Positions 18,962 through 29,800 of a stretch of 64,000 nucleotides of DNA are shown here, piece after piece. Source of the stretch: Sulfotelmatobacter sp963788225 (GTDB lineage: Bacteria > Acidobacteriota > Terriglobia > Terriglobales > Acidobacteriaceae). The stretch is taken from NCBI GenBank assembly GCA_963788225.1, contig CAWBGI010000005.1, positions 248,001 through 312,000 of the forward strand. Direction: 5' to 3'. How positions within the stretch are numbered: the first letter of the stretch is position 1; every line of letters begins with the position of its first letter. The position numbers and the translations under genes were made by a program. The notes below the pieces were generated by a model that was given only the letters and a program-made list of their open reading frames with translations, ran no database searches and was not told the DNA's origin.

Positions 18962-20485
18962 TAAGGCAACCCGCCGCTTTCCAGCAGGATCGGTTTGGCG
19001 GAGAGTGAGATGGTTGCGCCTGGAACGTCGGTCTCGTGGCCTGACAAGTCGCGATAGAGCTTGTATTGGGATGGAATGTCGAACGTGGAGCACGTTGGGG
19101 TACCGGCTTTGTAGCAACTCGATGCCCGTGTTGCTGTCCCAAACGGCTAATGCCTGGTAGCTTCCGCGCGTGTACGCGCAGGTGTAGATGGTTCCATTGA
19201 CCGAACATGCTCCGCTCTGGGTGGCGCCGGTTATCCACTTGTAGACTTCGCCATAAGCTATTGCCGCAGGAGTTGTGTCTGTGACACTCCAGAGCGCGAT
19301 GTCATTCGACGTAGTATCCCACGCGTACCAGTAGACGCGTTGGATGCTGGTGGAGTTTTGCACCAAGTAATAACGTGCCAGGAAGGCAGCTTGCAAGTCG
19401 GGGTCGGTGAAGCCTTCTTCAGACGCGTCGCCCCAGCCTCCTTCGGTGCAGAACAAGGGCTTGCCTTGCACTCCTGGGACTCCGGCTACATTGTTGTCCA
19501 CGATGGGTGCGTTTTCGGGGATGGGGTAGTCGCCAATCGTCTTCGTGCTCACGTAGCAGTGGAAGCCGATGATGTCGACGAAGCTTCCAGGCCCCATGCC
19601 GCCAGCTTGCGACTGATTTAGAAATATGTCCATGTTCTTGGCTGCGGCATCCAGTTGGCTCGAGGATGTGCCGGATCCCACCGATGAGGGAGTTATGATC
19701 TGCGCGCTGGGATCGAGTCCGGTTCCGCCTTTAAAAGTGCTGTTGGGATTGCACCCACTTGCGGGCGCGCCCTTGATTACGCAGTACGCGTCTTGCGTCA
19801 GGCGCACCAGTTGCTGTGGGGTGCCCGTCCAGAAGTTGCTGATGTTCCACTCGTTCCAGATCTCGTAGTACTTGACCTTTCCTTTGTATCGGCTCACGAC
19901 TGATGTCACCCAGCCGATCCAGATATCGTCTGTGCCCGTACCGTCGGGATTCAGGTCGTAAGGGGGATCGCATTGTCCGTCGTCGCTGGAGGTGTAGGCG
20001 TAGGAGCAACTGCTGTCAGAAGGTTTCGACGAGGCCCAGTTGGGCGTTCGGCCGAGGTTGTAGAGAACGTCGACATTGTTCTGTTGGGCTTCCGTGAGCC
20101 ACGAATCCATGTGGCTGAAATCGCAGACGCCGGCTGAGGTGTTCATCTCCGCCCAGCCGGTGCCCGAATCCCACAACCGGAGGCCGCCAAACTGTACGCT
20201 GGGCACAACAGAATCTGGCCAGGGTGTGCCGGGGGCGAGGGAGTGGATGTGCATTCCGAAGAAAGTGTTTGGCTGCGCGCCGCCGGCAGGGTTGCCGCTG
20301 AATGGCGTGGTGCTGCACACATTGTCGGTATTGATGGGCGGGGGCTCCGAATGTGAAGAGCCGCCGCCGCAGGCCACAAGTCCGGCCACCGCAGTCAGCG
20401 AGAGCAGCAGCGCCAGCCGCTTCAGCAGATGAATGTCGTGAAAATGGGGAAAGAGACTTTCTGACATCCTTAATCTGTTCTCCAT
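18961..20485 (-). pseudogene. Lipoprotein glycoside hydrolase (GH clan A-like), frameshifted near the C-terminus
   Basis: A lipoprotein signal with lipobox LVAC (Cys39) precedes a (beta/alpha)8-type hydrolase: YYEIWNEWN gives the probable acid/base Glu212 and PLFCTEGGW the probable nucleophile Glu348. It is related to the hydrolase near 34-35 kb. After ALAVWDSNTG the frame leaves the family sequence. Shifting by one base near nt 19115-19130 restores SSCYKAGTPTCSTFDIPSQ and a family-like end, ISLSAKPILLESGGLP, stopping at nt 18961. Adding one G to a GGG run would repair it. The start is uncertain: the upstream ATG has no clear ribosome site, and a second ATG six codons later is possible. Confidence 0.75.
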
Positions 20486-20513
20486 GGAGTTCTGGTGACG
20501 GGGCGCTTACTTA

Positions 20514-20543
20514 ATCTAACCCGGAATACGCCCGTAGTTGCAA
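20514..20543 (-). promoter_or_regulatory. Possible promoter of the glycoside hydrolase gene
   Basis: TTGCAA and TTAGAT are separated by 18 nt on the minus strand. A partial match to the shared dyad (TTGCAAGATTTCAG on the plus strand) overlaps the -35 box. Confidence 0.35.
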
Positions 20544-20669
20544 GATTTCAGATTCCAGTTGCCCAAACGGATTGTGGACGAACCATAAAGGACACGAACG
20601 CATACCTAAAAAAGACCCGGAAAACCTGCAGGGAAGCGACGGAGACGTTCTTCTCTATCCGATAGACTC

Positions 20670-20716
20670 CGTGCAAAATACTTCATCTTGACAGCGCGGG
20701 ACGGAGGCCCGAAACT
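20670..20716 (+). promoter_or_regulatory. Dyad operator plus promoter of the FG-GAP gene
   Basis: CGTGCAAAATACTTCATC abuts a perfect TTGACA. The -10 at 17 nt (GAAACT) is poor, which suggests dependence on an activator. The predicted leader would be about 180 nt. Confidence 0.55.
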
Positions 20717-20905
20717 GAGGTTTCTCGCGTTGGCATTTGTTCCCTCCCCGCCTCCCGAGCATACGTCCAAATGATTGTTGTGAGGTTCCAGGATAGCTAG
20801 CAGTGTTGTTTGCTATCGAGAACATTAGCAGTGGGGCATCAGCGTCAATTCAAGGTCACATCAACATCGGTCAACTACCGTCAGTTCAAAATTAGGAGAG
20901 AATCT

Positions 20906-23335
20906 GTGAATACCTCCCAGCAGCAAGCAGAAAACTTTCGGGGCGCAGAAACATTCTCGCGCCGCTTCGCCAAAGTCTTAACCTTAACCTTCGCTGTGAT
21001 GATGGTAGTGACCCTGGGTGCTTCGGTTGTGCTGGCTCAAGCTGTGCCGGTCGTTTATGGGCCGTTGTCACCGGGGCAGAAAGCGCCCGGTGCGGGCACA
21101 TTCACGCTGACCGTGTATGGCACGGGCTTTGCCACGAACGCGGTGGTGAACTGGAACGGCAAGGCGCTTACGACAACTTTTGTGACGGCCGAAAAGCTCA
21201 CCGCTTCAGTTCCAAACACGGATGTTGCCAAGGCCGGAACTGCGCAGGTGACAGTTTCGAACGGTGGCGTCATCTCCAACGCCGAATACTTTCAAATCGT
21301 AAAGAACGGCTACACCGTAGCCTGGAACAAAGCGGACTATGCCACGGATATGACGCCAAATGATGTGACCACGGCGGAGTTCACCAGCTCCGGCCATATG
21401 GACCTGGCGACCGCCACCGGCAACAACACCATTTCGGTCCTATTGGGCAATGGCACGGGAAGCTTCCCGACGCACGTGCAGTATCCAGTGCCGGGCAACC
21501 CGTACGCGATTATCCATGGCGATTTCAACGGGGACGGCAAGCAGGATTTGGCCACCGCGGATCAATATTCGAGCCAGGTGTCGGTGCTGCTGGGCAACGG
21601 CGATGGCACCTTCCAGGGTCACGTGGAATATGCGGGGGCAAGCGGCGGCGCGCCGGTGGCGCTGGCGACTGCTGACCTGAACGGAGACGGTCATCTCGAC
21701 CTAGTCGTGGTCAACTACAAGACCAACAATGTGTCCGTCCTGCTGGGCAACGGCGATGGCACCTTCAAGGGACACAAGGAATACGCCACTGGAAACGGAC
21801 CGATGGGCGTCGCTATCGGCGACCTGAACGGAGATGGCAAGCTTGACCTGGTCGTCGCCAACAGCACGGACAATACTGTATCCGTCCTGCTGGGCAATGG
21901 CGACGGCACTTTCCAAACGGCCGTTCCTTATACGACCGCAAACACACCCACCTGCGTGGCGGTGGGAAATTTCACCAGCTCCGACACGCTGGATGTCGCC
22001 GTAGCCACGTCAGGCAAGCTGGTTTCAGTGCTGCTGGGAAATGGAAATGGCACCTTGCAGAACCACAAGGATTACTCGATTGGCGCGGGTGCGGTGGCCA
22101 TCGCGGTCGCGGACACGAGCGCGGCCGGGAAGCTTTCCATAATCACGGCCAATGAAACCGACAATACGACTTCAGTGCTGGTGGGTAACGGCGACGGTAC
22201 GTTCAAGGGAGAATCTATTTTCCCAACGCTTGGTTCGCCCGTCGGATTGGCGATCGCCGATTTCAACGAGAATGGCAAGCTGGATATCGCAGCCGCCGAC
22301 AATACCGGCAATGTGGTTTCAGTTCAGTTGGACACTCTGCTCGTCCTGTCTCCAACTCTTAACTCTTTTGGCACCCAGACGTCTGGCTTCTCCAGCGCAG
22401 CCAAGACGATAACCCTGCATAACAACGGGACGACAGCCTACACGATGGGAACGATTACCACCGTGGGAACCGACCCAACCGACTTTGTGATTTCCAGCGC
22501 TACCACATGTCCCGCCGCCGGCGGTACGGTTGCCGCGGGTGCATCCTGCACCTTCTCGAACGTGTTCACTCCAACGGCGTCGGAGAACGCGAACGCGCAA
22601 GTGCTGATGACCTCGAGCAACGGTACTGCGATCGCGTATCAGGAGATTGGCACGGGTAACATTCCCATCATGCTGAGCCCGCGCACCCAGACGTTCCCCA
22701 CCACGCTGCTCGGTACCAAGAGCGCGGGGAAGACGAACACGTTCACCAACGAAAGTGGCGTGGACATCTACTTCAGCAAGATCGATCTGGAAGGTCTCAA
22801 TCAGAACGATTTCAGCTTCACGAGCACTTGTGCAGGCGGAAGCCTGAACTACGGCGTGCCCTTGACACCAGGGGCGAGTTGCGTCTCAACCGTCTACTTC
22901 AGTCCAACCATGAATCCGGCGGGAAATGAAACTGTGACGATGGTTTACTACGGCAACTTTACGCTGGTGAAGCAGGGCTTGCTGATCAACGGAGAAGGAA
23001 CCGCCGTGGCCGTTACTCCCAAGACGTTGACCTTCCCGACGTGCAAGGTTGGTAGCACCTGCACGGGTGTGGTTACTTTCCAGAACGCTGGCAACACCGC
23101 AATGCAAATCACCAGCGCCAACTTCGTCAATGGCACTGCCAACGTATTCAGCATCCAGAGCAACACGTGCGGCTTCGTGGCGGGCAGCGGCGGCAGCGTT
23201 CCGGCCAACTCGACCTGCACATTCACACTGGCCTTTACCCCGACCGTGACGGGAACTCAGACTGCGAGCTTCCAGATCGGCGATTCCGATTGGACTGGGC
23301 CGCAGAAGGTTGCGCTCTCGGGTACAGGGGATTAA
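20906..23335 (+). CDS. Secreted FG-GAP/VCBS propeller protein with IPT and ASPM-like domains
   Basis: This 809-residue protein starts at GTG, with AGGAGA 6 nt upstream. A signal peptide ends at VVLAQA. Next come an IPT/TIG-like domain (about 46-131) and about six FG-GAP/VCBS repeats (about 142-475) with calcium-loop motifs such as DFNGDGKQD and DLNGDGKLD, each followed by VSVLLGNGDGTF. Three ASPM/SPD-2/Hydin-like Ig domains (about 478-808) fill the rest. The propeller probably binds calcium outside the cell and mediates binding; no enzyme motif is present. A strong terminator follows, so it is probably transcribed alone from the dyad promoter. Confidence 0.87.
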   Translation: MNTSQQQAENFRGAETFSRRFAKVLTLTFAVMMVVTLGASVVLAQAVPVVYGPLSPGQKAPGAGTFTLTVYGTGFATNAVVNWNGKALTTTFVTAEKLTASVPNTDVAKAGTAQVTVSNGGVISNAEYFQIVKNGYTVAWNKADYATDMTPNDVTTAEFTSSGHMDLATATGNNTISVLLGNGTGSFPTHVQYPVPGNPYAIIHGDFNGDGKQDLATADQYSSQVSVLLGNGDGTFQGHVEYAGASGGAPVALATADLNGDGHLDLVVVNYKTNNVSVLLGNGDGTFKGHKEYATGNGPMGVAIGDLNGDGKLDLVVANSTDNTVSVLLGNGDGTFQTAVPYTTANTPTCVAVGNFTSSDTLDVAVATSGKLVSVLLGNGNGTLQNHKDYSIGAGAVAIAVADTSAAGKLSIITANETDNTTSVLVGNGDGTFKGESIFPTLGSPVGLAIADFNENGKLDIAAADNTGNVVSVQLDTLLVLSPTLNSFGTQTSGFSSAAKTITLHNNGTTAYTMGTITTVGTDPTDFVISSATTCPAAGGTVAAGASCTFSNVFTPTASENANAQVLMTSSNGTAIAYQEIGTGNIPIMLSPRTQTFPTTLLGTKSAGKTNTFTNESGVDIYFSKIDLEGLNQNDFSFTSTCAGGSLNYGVPLTPGASCVSTVYFSPTMNPAGNETVTMVYYGNFTLVKQGLLINGEGTAVAVTPKTLTFPTCKVGSTCTGVVTFQNAGNTAMQITSANFVNGTANVFSIQSNTCGFVAGSGGSVPANSTCTFTLAFTPTVTGTQTASFQIGDSDWTGPQKVALSGTGD

Positions 23336-23356
23336 GGGCGGTTTTCGAGGAATAAG

Positions 23357-23388
23357 CCAGCGCGGCCCTTAAAACCGCGCTGGTTTTT
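23357..23388 (+). terminator. Rho-independent terminator after the FG-GAP gene
   Basis: CCAGCGCGG pairs perfectly with CCGCGCTGG and is followed by six T. Confidence 0.93.
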
Positions 23389-23511
23389 TGCTCGGTTTTC
23401 GGGTCAGCGATTTCAACTTGTCGATGGATCTGTTTCGAACTGAACTTATAGTGCACGTTGTACTCACTGATTCGCTAGCGGGTTCTGTCAGCAGTAGAAG
23501 CAGGGGGCTTC

Positions 23512-26500
23512 ATGAAATCTTCATGGGTTAAGTTGCCTGGGATGGTTCGCAGGCGGGGCGCAGTTGTGTCTGGTAGCGGCCGCATTGCGACGATCGCACT
23601 ATTATTTGCTGTATTGGGCGTGCCAGCAGTTCGGGTCGATTCCGGAACCACCTTGCTCGCGGCGCCCGCTGGCGCTGCTCCCGCAACTAAGCCGGCTGCG
23701 GCGGATCGAAATCTGGATCAGAGCAGGATTCTTGAAACCTACGGCCAGCTTCCCCTCAGCTTCGAACCGAACGCGGGTCAAACCGATGCGCGAGTGAAAT
23801 TCCTTTCCCGTGGTCCGGGCTATACGGTGTTTCTTACTAGCGATGAAGCAGTGCTGGCATTATCCGCGGGTGGAAGTAAGGGAAAACAAAGTTCATCCAC
23901 CGCTCTTCCGATGGCCGGTTTCCGCGATCTTTCCAGCCCTCGCGAGGAACCGGCACACACCAGCGCCGTGCTGCGCATGCATTTGATCGGCGCAAATAAG
24001 AATGCTCAGGTTGCGGGTGCCGATCAACTGCCGGGCACCACGAACTATTTCTTTGGAAAAGATCCGCGCAATTGGCGGACGAATGTAGTGAACTACCGCA
24101 AGGTCAGTTATCGCGAAGTGTATCCGGGAATTGATCTGGTCTATTACGGCAATCAGCGCCAACTGGAATACGATTTTGTAGTCGCCCCAGGCGGCGACCC
24201 TGGGGCAATCGACGTTAGTTTAGCGGGCGCGCGCAAGGTGCGTCTCGATGATCAAACCGGCGATTTGGTTCTCAGTACAAAAGGCGGGGACGTCAGGTTC
24301 CACAAGCCTGTGGCATATCAGTCGGAAGCCGAGCAGCGCGACTACATCGAATCAAGCTTCGCGCTCGATGCAAAAAACCACGTCACCTTCCAGCTCGGAT
24401 CCTATGACCACAGCAAAGCGCTGGTGATCGATCCTACGCTGGGCTATTCGACCTATCTTGGCGGAACAGGCAACGACTACGCAACCTCGATTGCCGTGGA
24501 TTCGACCGGCAGCGCTTACGTCACGGGATATACGGCTTCAGCGAATTTTCCGACGACGACAGGGTCGTTTCAAACCACGTGCGGCGGTGGAACCTCTTGC
24601 AGTTCGACCCACATTAACGCATTCGTGACAAAACTGAATTCTAGTGGGACCGCGCTCGTCTATTCCACTTACCTCGGCGGCAGCACCAAGGACTACGGCT
24701 ATGGCATCGCTGTGGATGGCAGCGGGGATGCGTTCATCGTAGGCACTACGTATTCGTTAGACTTTCCAGTGACGGCTGGCGTCTACCAGCCGGCTTGTGG
24801 TGGTGGCAGTTGTGTGAATGGCGATGTGTTCATCACGGAAATAAACCCGACCGGCTCCGGGCTGGTGTATTCCACCTATCTTGGAGGAAAGACTACCAAC
24901 CAGGGGAACGCTATCGCGCTGGATAGCTCGGGCAACGCCTATGTAACGGGATATACAAAATCTGGCAACTTCCCAGTTACAGCGGGAGTCTTTCAACCGA
25001 CCTGCTCTTCCTGCAAGAGCGCTTACGTTGACGCCTTTATTACAAAAATAAATTCGAGCGGCACGGCCTTGGTTTATTCCACGTTCCTGGGCGGCAGCAA
25101 CGCCGATGACGCCTATGCTATCGCGGTCGATTCCTTCGATAATGCGTACGTAACGGGGTACACGTATTCCACGAACTTTCCGACTACGCCTGGCGCCTTC
25201 CAGACCACATTGGGAGCTGCAACCGGTGTCTTTGTAACGAAGATCAATTCGACAGCATCCGCCAAGGTATATTCCACTTATCTGAACGGAACGGGCACTG
25301 GCACCAGCGCCTGTGCGGCCTGCGGCTCTGCAATTGCCGTGGACGCGGAAGGAGACTCCTACGTCGCGGGTTTGACATGGGAAACTAACTTCCCGACCAC
25401 GCCAGGAGCTTACCAGGTCACTTATGGCGGTGGATTTCACGACGCGTTTGTAACTAAGTTTAACTCCACGGGAACGGGGCTGATTTACTCGACCTACATT
25501 GGCGGAAGCAACGATGATGGCGCTACCTCCATCCAAGTGGACAGCAGCGGCACAGCCTATGTCAAAGGCAACACCTTCTCCAGCAACTTCCCGGCTACTC
25601 CCGGAGCTTTCTCCACCACCTTCACCGCGGGCTTGGATTCCGAAGCGTTTGTGCTTTTGTTGAATCCATCTGGGTCTGCGTTGGACTACTCAACCTTTCT
25701 GGGCGGCGTTGCTGGCAGCGAGTATGGCTTAGCCACTACTATGATCGCGTTGGACAATCAGGTCCCGCCTAATATTTATGTGACGGGCTATACCAACTCA
25801 ACCACGTTTCCCACGACCACCGGAGCGTTTCAGACCAAGCGGGCGGCTGCCTATGACGGTTATGTAACCAAGTTCGCTCCCAGTCCGAACGTAGGCTTGT
25901 CGCCCGGCCTTAACTTCGGCAACCAGAACGACGGGACTACAAGCGCACCCTTGACGATCACGGTGACCAACAGCGGAAATTCGACCCTGACGGTTTCTGG
26001 GGTCAACATTTCTGGAACTAACGCCGCAGATTTCAAGCAGACCAATACCTGCACAACTAGCGGTGTCGCGCCGCAAGCCACCTGCGCGATTAACGTGACG
26101 TTCACGCCGTCGATCAGTGGCACGGAGAGCGCAACGATCAGCATCACGGACAATGCGCCCGACAGCCCGGAATCGACGACGCTTACTGGCGTTGGCGAGG
26201 GAACGGGACCGGCGGTAACTCTTTCGCCCACCAGCCTTACCTTTGCGACTCAAGTAGTGGGTACCTCCAGCGCGCCACAAAATGTAACCCTTACGAATAC
26301 GGGTTTCGTCGCACTCACGATCACCAGCATCGCGACGACCGGCGATTTCTCGCAGACGAATAACTGCGGTACGACTGTGGCTGTCAATGCGAGTTGCACC
26401 ATCAGCGTGACGTTCACCCCAACTACGATTAACACTCGTACTGGTACGATTTCGATCACAGACAACGCCCCCGCCAGCCCACAGACGGTGACGCTTACTG

Positions 26501-26829
26501 GGACCGGGACCTACGTAAGTTGGACCCCTGCAAGCTTGACGTTTGGTCCGCAGACGGTGGGCACGTCGAGTGCGCCACAGACGATCACGTTCACCAATAA
26601 CGGCCCTTCGAAACTCACGATCAAGAGCATCGTTCCTACGGGAACGGACAACAAGGATTTCACTGAGACCAACAATTGCGGCACGAGCCTGCCTGCGAAA
26701 ACCAGTTGCTCGATTAATGTGACGTTCACGCCGACGGCTACGGGACTGCGCACGGCCGATATAACGATTTCAGATTATCTGGGAAGCAACACTACGCAAA
26801 ACATTCCGGTGAGTGGAACCGGCCAGTGA
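23512..26829 (+). CDS. SBBP-repeat propeller protein with ASPM-like domains, copy 1
   Basis: This 1105-residue exported protein has a hydrophobic signal segment (about 19-40), then the N-terminal domain typical of this family (YGQLPLSFEPNAGQTDARVK, about 80-300). SBBP (seven-bladed beta-propeller) repeats run from about 307 to 785: LVYSTYLGG, then AIAVDSSGNAYVTGYT, then FPTTPGAFQ, with many paired cysteines. Three ASPM-like Ig domains close the protein (about 790-1105), each with FGxQxxGTSSAPQ and NNCGT...C-x-I-x-VTFTP. I see no catalytic residues and expect an extracellular binding or structural role. The ATG has CAGGGGGC 4 nt before it. An inverted paralogue lies 3.5 kb downstream. Confidence 0.87.
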   Translation: MKSSWVKLPGMVRRRGAVVSGSGRIATIALLFAVLGVPAVRVDSGTTLLAAPAGAAPATKPAAADRNLDQSRILETYGQLPLSFEPNAGQTDARVKFLSRGPGYTVFLTSDEAVLALSAGGSKGKQSSSTALPMAGFRDLSSPREEPAHTSAVLRMHLIGANKNAQVAGADQLPGTTNYFFGKDPRNWRTNVVNYRKVSYREVYPGIDLVYYGNQRQLEYDFVVAPGGDPGAIDVSLAGARKVRLDDQTGDLVLSTKGGDVRFHKPVAYQSEAEQRDYIESSFALDAKNHVTFQLGSYDHSKALVIDPTLGYSTYLGGTGNDYATSIAVDSTGSAYVTGYTASANFPTTTGSFQTTCGGGTSCSSTHINAFVTKLNSSGTALVYSTYLGGSTKDYGYGIAVDGSGDAFIVGTTYSLDFPVTAGVYQPACGGGSCVNGDVFITEINPTGSGLVYSTYLGGKTTNQGNAIALDSSGNAYVTGYTKSGNFPVTAGVFQPTCSSCKSAYVDAFITKINSSGTALVYSTFLGGSNADDAYAIAVDSFDNAYVTGYTYSTNFPTTPGAFQTTLGAATGVFVTKINSTASAKVYSTYLNGTGTGTSACAACGSAIAVDAEGDSYVAGLTWETNFPTTPGAYQVTYGGGFHDAFVTKFNSTGTGLIYSTYIGGSNDDGATSIQVDSSGTAYVKGNTFSSNFPATPGAFSTTFTAGLDSEAFVLLLNPSGSALDYSTFLGGVAGSEYGLATTMIALDNQVPPNIYVTGYTNSTTFPTTTGAFQTKRAAAYDGYVTKFAPSPNVGLSPGLNFGNQNDGTTSAPLTITVTNSGNSTLTVSGVNISGTNAADFKQTNTCTTSGVAPQATCAINVTFTPSISGTESATISITDNAPDSPESTTLTGVGEGTGPAVTLSPTSLTFATQVVGTSSAPQNVTLTNTGFVALTITSIATTGDFSQTNNCGTTVAVNASCTISVTFTPTTINTRTGTISITDNAPASPQTVTLTGTGTYVSWTPASLTFGPQTVGTSSAPQTITFTNNGPSKLTIKSIVPTGTDNKDFTETNNCGTSLPAKTSCSINVTFTPTATGLRTADITISDYLGSNTTQNIPVSGTGQ

Positions 26830-26873
26830 GGGCATTAGTGATTTAAGCGTGCGTGAGGGAGACTAGCGCGGAT

Positions 26874-29800
26874 ATGCAGAGTCGCACTTATGCAGTTGAG
26901 TTTCAGATACTTGGAAAGCGCAGTCTCAGCCTTCTTTCGGTGGGGCTGGTATTTCTGCTGTCAACCGTTGCCGCAACGGCGCAGCAGGTCACGCTTTCTA
27001 CGACAAGCATGAAGTTCGGCAATCAGGCGGTTGGCACAACCAGTGCCGTCAAGAAAGCCACCCTCACCAATACAGGCACCGCTACGCTAGACATCACGAG
27101 CATCGCCATTACCGGGCCATTCGCTCAAACCAACAATTGCGGTAGCACCGTTTTGGCGGGCAAGAAGTGCACGATCTCGGTAACCTTCAGCCCTACTTCA
27201 ACCGGAACGTTTACCGGAACTGTCACGATCACAGACAATGCGACGAATAGTCCGCAAACTATATCGTTGAGCGGAAACGGCGTCACCGGCGTCTCGGTCA
27301 CACCCACCAAGTTGACGTTTCCGACGACGAACATTGGGAGCACCAGTGCTCCCATGACAGCAACCCTGGCGAACAACAATCTCACAACGCTCACGATCAA
27401 CAGCATTACGGTGAGCGGCCCGTTTGCCCAGACCAATACCTGTGGCAGCTCGTTGGCTTCCGCCACTAAGTGCACTATTAGTGTCACCTACACTCCCACG
27501 GCTACTGGAACCCAGACCGGCACCGTCACGATCAACGATAGCGCCTCGAACAGCCCGCAGACCATCAGCCTTACAGGTACTGGAGAGGGCGGTCCCACAC
27601 TGACCTCGATTAGTATTTCGCCGGGCTCTGCTTTGCTTTCCGCCGGAAACACGCTGCAACTGACGGCAACGGGACACTACAGCGACGGTTCCACTCAAAC
27701 TCTCACTTCGAGTGCGACTTGGACAACTTCTAATTCCAGCGCCGCGACTGTAGCTGCCGGGTTGGTTACTGCAGTAGCTAATGGGAGCGCTTCCATTACG
27801 GCCACTTACACTGGCGTCTCGAGCCCGGTAGCTCCCATGAACATCGGTGCGGGCGCCGATTACTTCGTAGCCACCGACGGCAACGATTCGTGGTCAGGCA
27901 CTTTGGCTGCTCCGAATTCCAAGAGCACCGACGGTCCCTTCGCGACCATCGGAAAGGCGCAGATTGCAGTCCAGACGCTTCTTGTGAATGCCAACGGCCG
28001 CACCACGCCTATCACCGTCCAGATCAGGGGAGGGAACTACTATCAGCAGGCTTTGAGCTTTGGCACGGCGGATTCAGGCACGTCCACGCTCGAAGTGCTG
28101 TGGGAGAACTATCCCAATGAGACGCCAGTTATAAGTGGCGGAATGGTCGTCACCGGATGGATTAACACTACTGGCAACACTTATCAAGTGACCCTGCCAA
28201 CTAGTGCGGTTTACTTTGAGAATCTCTTTTACAACGGTGGGCGCCGGTTGCGGCCGCGGGTCGGTGGATCGCTGGGGACTTATCTTCGGAACGTCGGTCC
28301 GATCTACCTGGCCGGCTCGCCTCCGCCGGCGAATCCTCCGAACGCGAACTGCGCCGTTTACGTGACCGGAAGCGGTTGGGAGTGCTTCGATCGCTTTACC
28401 TATCACGCCGGCGACGTCAGCTCAACTTGGACCAACCTGAATGCGCCATATCCCACAGGCGATATCGAGCTGCTCGATTTCGAATTGTGGAGTACACCCA
28501 AGATGCGTATTCAGTCCATCGACAGTGTGAACCACATCGTTTACCTGACGGGAGCCACGCATCAGCAGGCAGGAGTCCATGGCTTCATTCCCAATCACCG
28601 CTACATAGTTGAGAACGTAAAGGACCTGCTAACCCAGCCGGGGCAGTGGTTCCTCGATCGATCCGTAACGCCCTGGAGTGTGACCTATCTCGCGAATACC
28701 GGAGAATATCCGCCGACCGATACGATCGTCATTCCGCAGTCGACTCAAGTATTGACTGCGACCTACTTGCAATACGTTACGTTCCAGGGATTGCAGTTCG
28801 AGCACGACAACTTCACTTCGCCTTCCGGTGGATACGTTTCGACGCAGCAGGAACCGCCGATGACGGCAGCTGTCGGTTGCTATAACTGCCAGCACGTTAC
28901 ATTTAACAGCGACATCATTTCCGAAACCGCGGGCGCGGGGATCGAGTTCACGACCACCGACAACTCGTCGACCACGGCTTACAACACCTTCGAGAATGGC
29001 GCCCTTTACGACGTCGGGGGACTCGGCATCCGCATCGGCCTGCTGCCGGCCTCAGCGAATACTGACGCAAACGTGCCGCAGTTTACGACGGTTGAAAATA
29101 CTTTGATCGAAGGCTTTAGCCGCGTAATTCCCAGCAGCCCCGCCATTGTGCAGGGTGCGGGCCACGATAACACCTACACTCACAACGACATTTACGACGG
29201 ATACCACAGCGGCATCGAGGTATGCCTCGCACCTACATGCTCCCCTGGTTCCAAGAACTCTAGCGGCTCGTTCAACAACGTGGCCTCCTACAATCATGTG
29301 TTCGACCTGTATGAAGGGGTGACAGATGACGGGGGAGCAATCTACTTCGCCACGGGAGGGACCGCCTTTATAGCGGCCGGGAACCAGATCGTGAATAACA
29401 AAATTCACGACACAAGCGACGCCTCGATCATTGACAGTGACGGGTATGGAGGCTATGGCATCAATCTCGATGGATATACCGGCTCGGTCACCGTGGAAAA
29501 CAACCTCGTCTATCGAGTGTCGGCGATGGGGATCAACATCACGCACGGTCCGCAACTCGCCAGCAAAGCGAATACGGTCGTCAATAACATTTTTGCCTAT
29601 GCGCGCCAGGGAATGATCGCCAACGGCAATCCTTACGCGACGAACAGTTGTCCTTCAGGCGGCCCGAACCTTATTTTTAACAGCTCGAGCAACTTGTTCT
29701 ACTTTGACCTCACTTCTACCAGCAAGTTCTACGTGCAGGAAGGGTGCACCTATGCCTGTGGCTCTCCGATTACCAGCCTGCACAACTGGCAGAGTAATCT

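Noticed and set aside
24430..25900. CRISPR-like regular spacing in the SBBP and Kelch regions
   Set aside because: The periodicity comes from protein repeats of 50-80 residues in open frames; there are no identical short DNA repeats and no cas genes.
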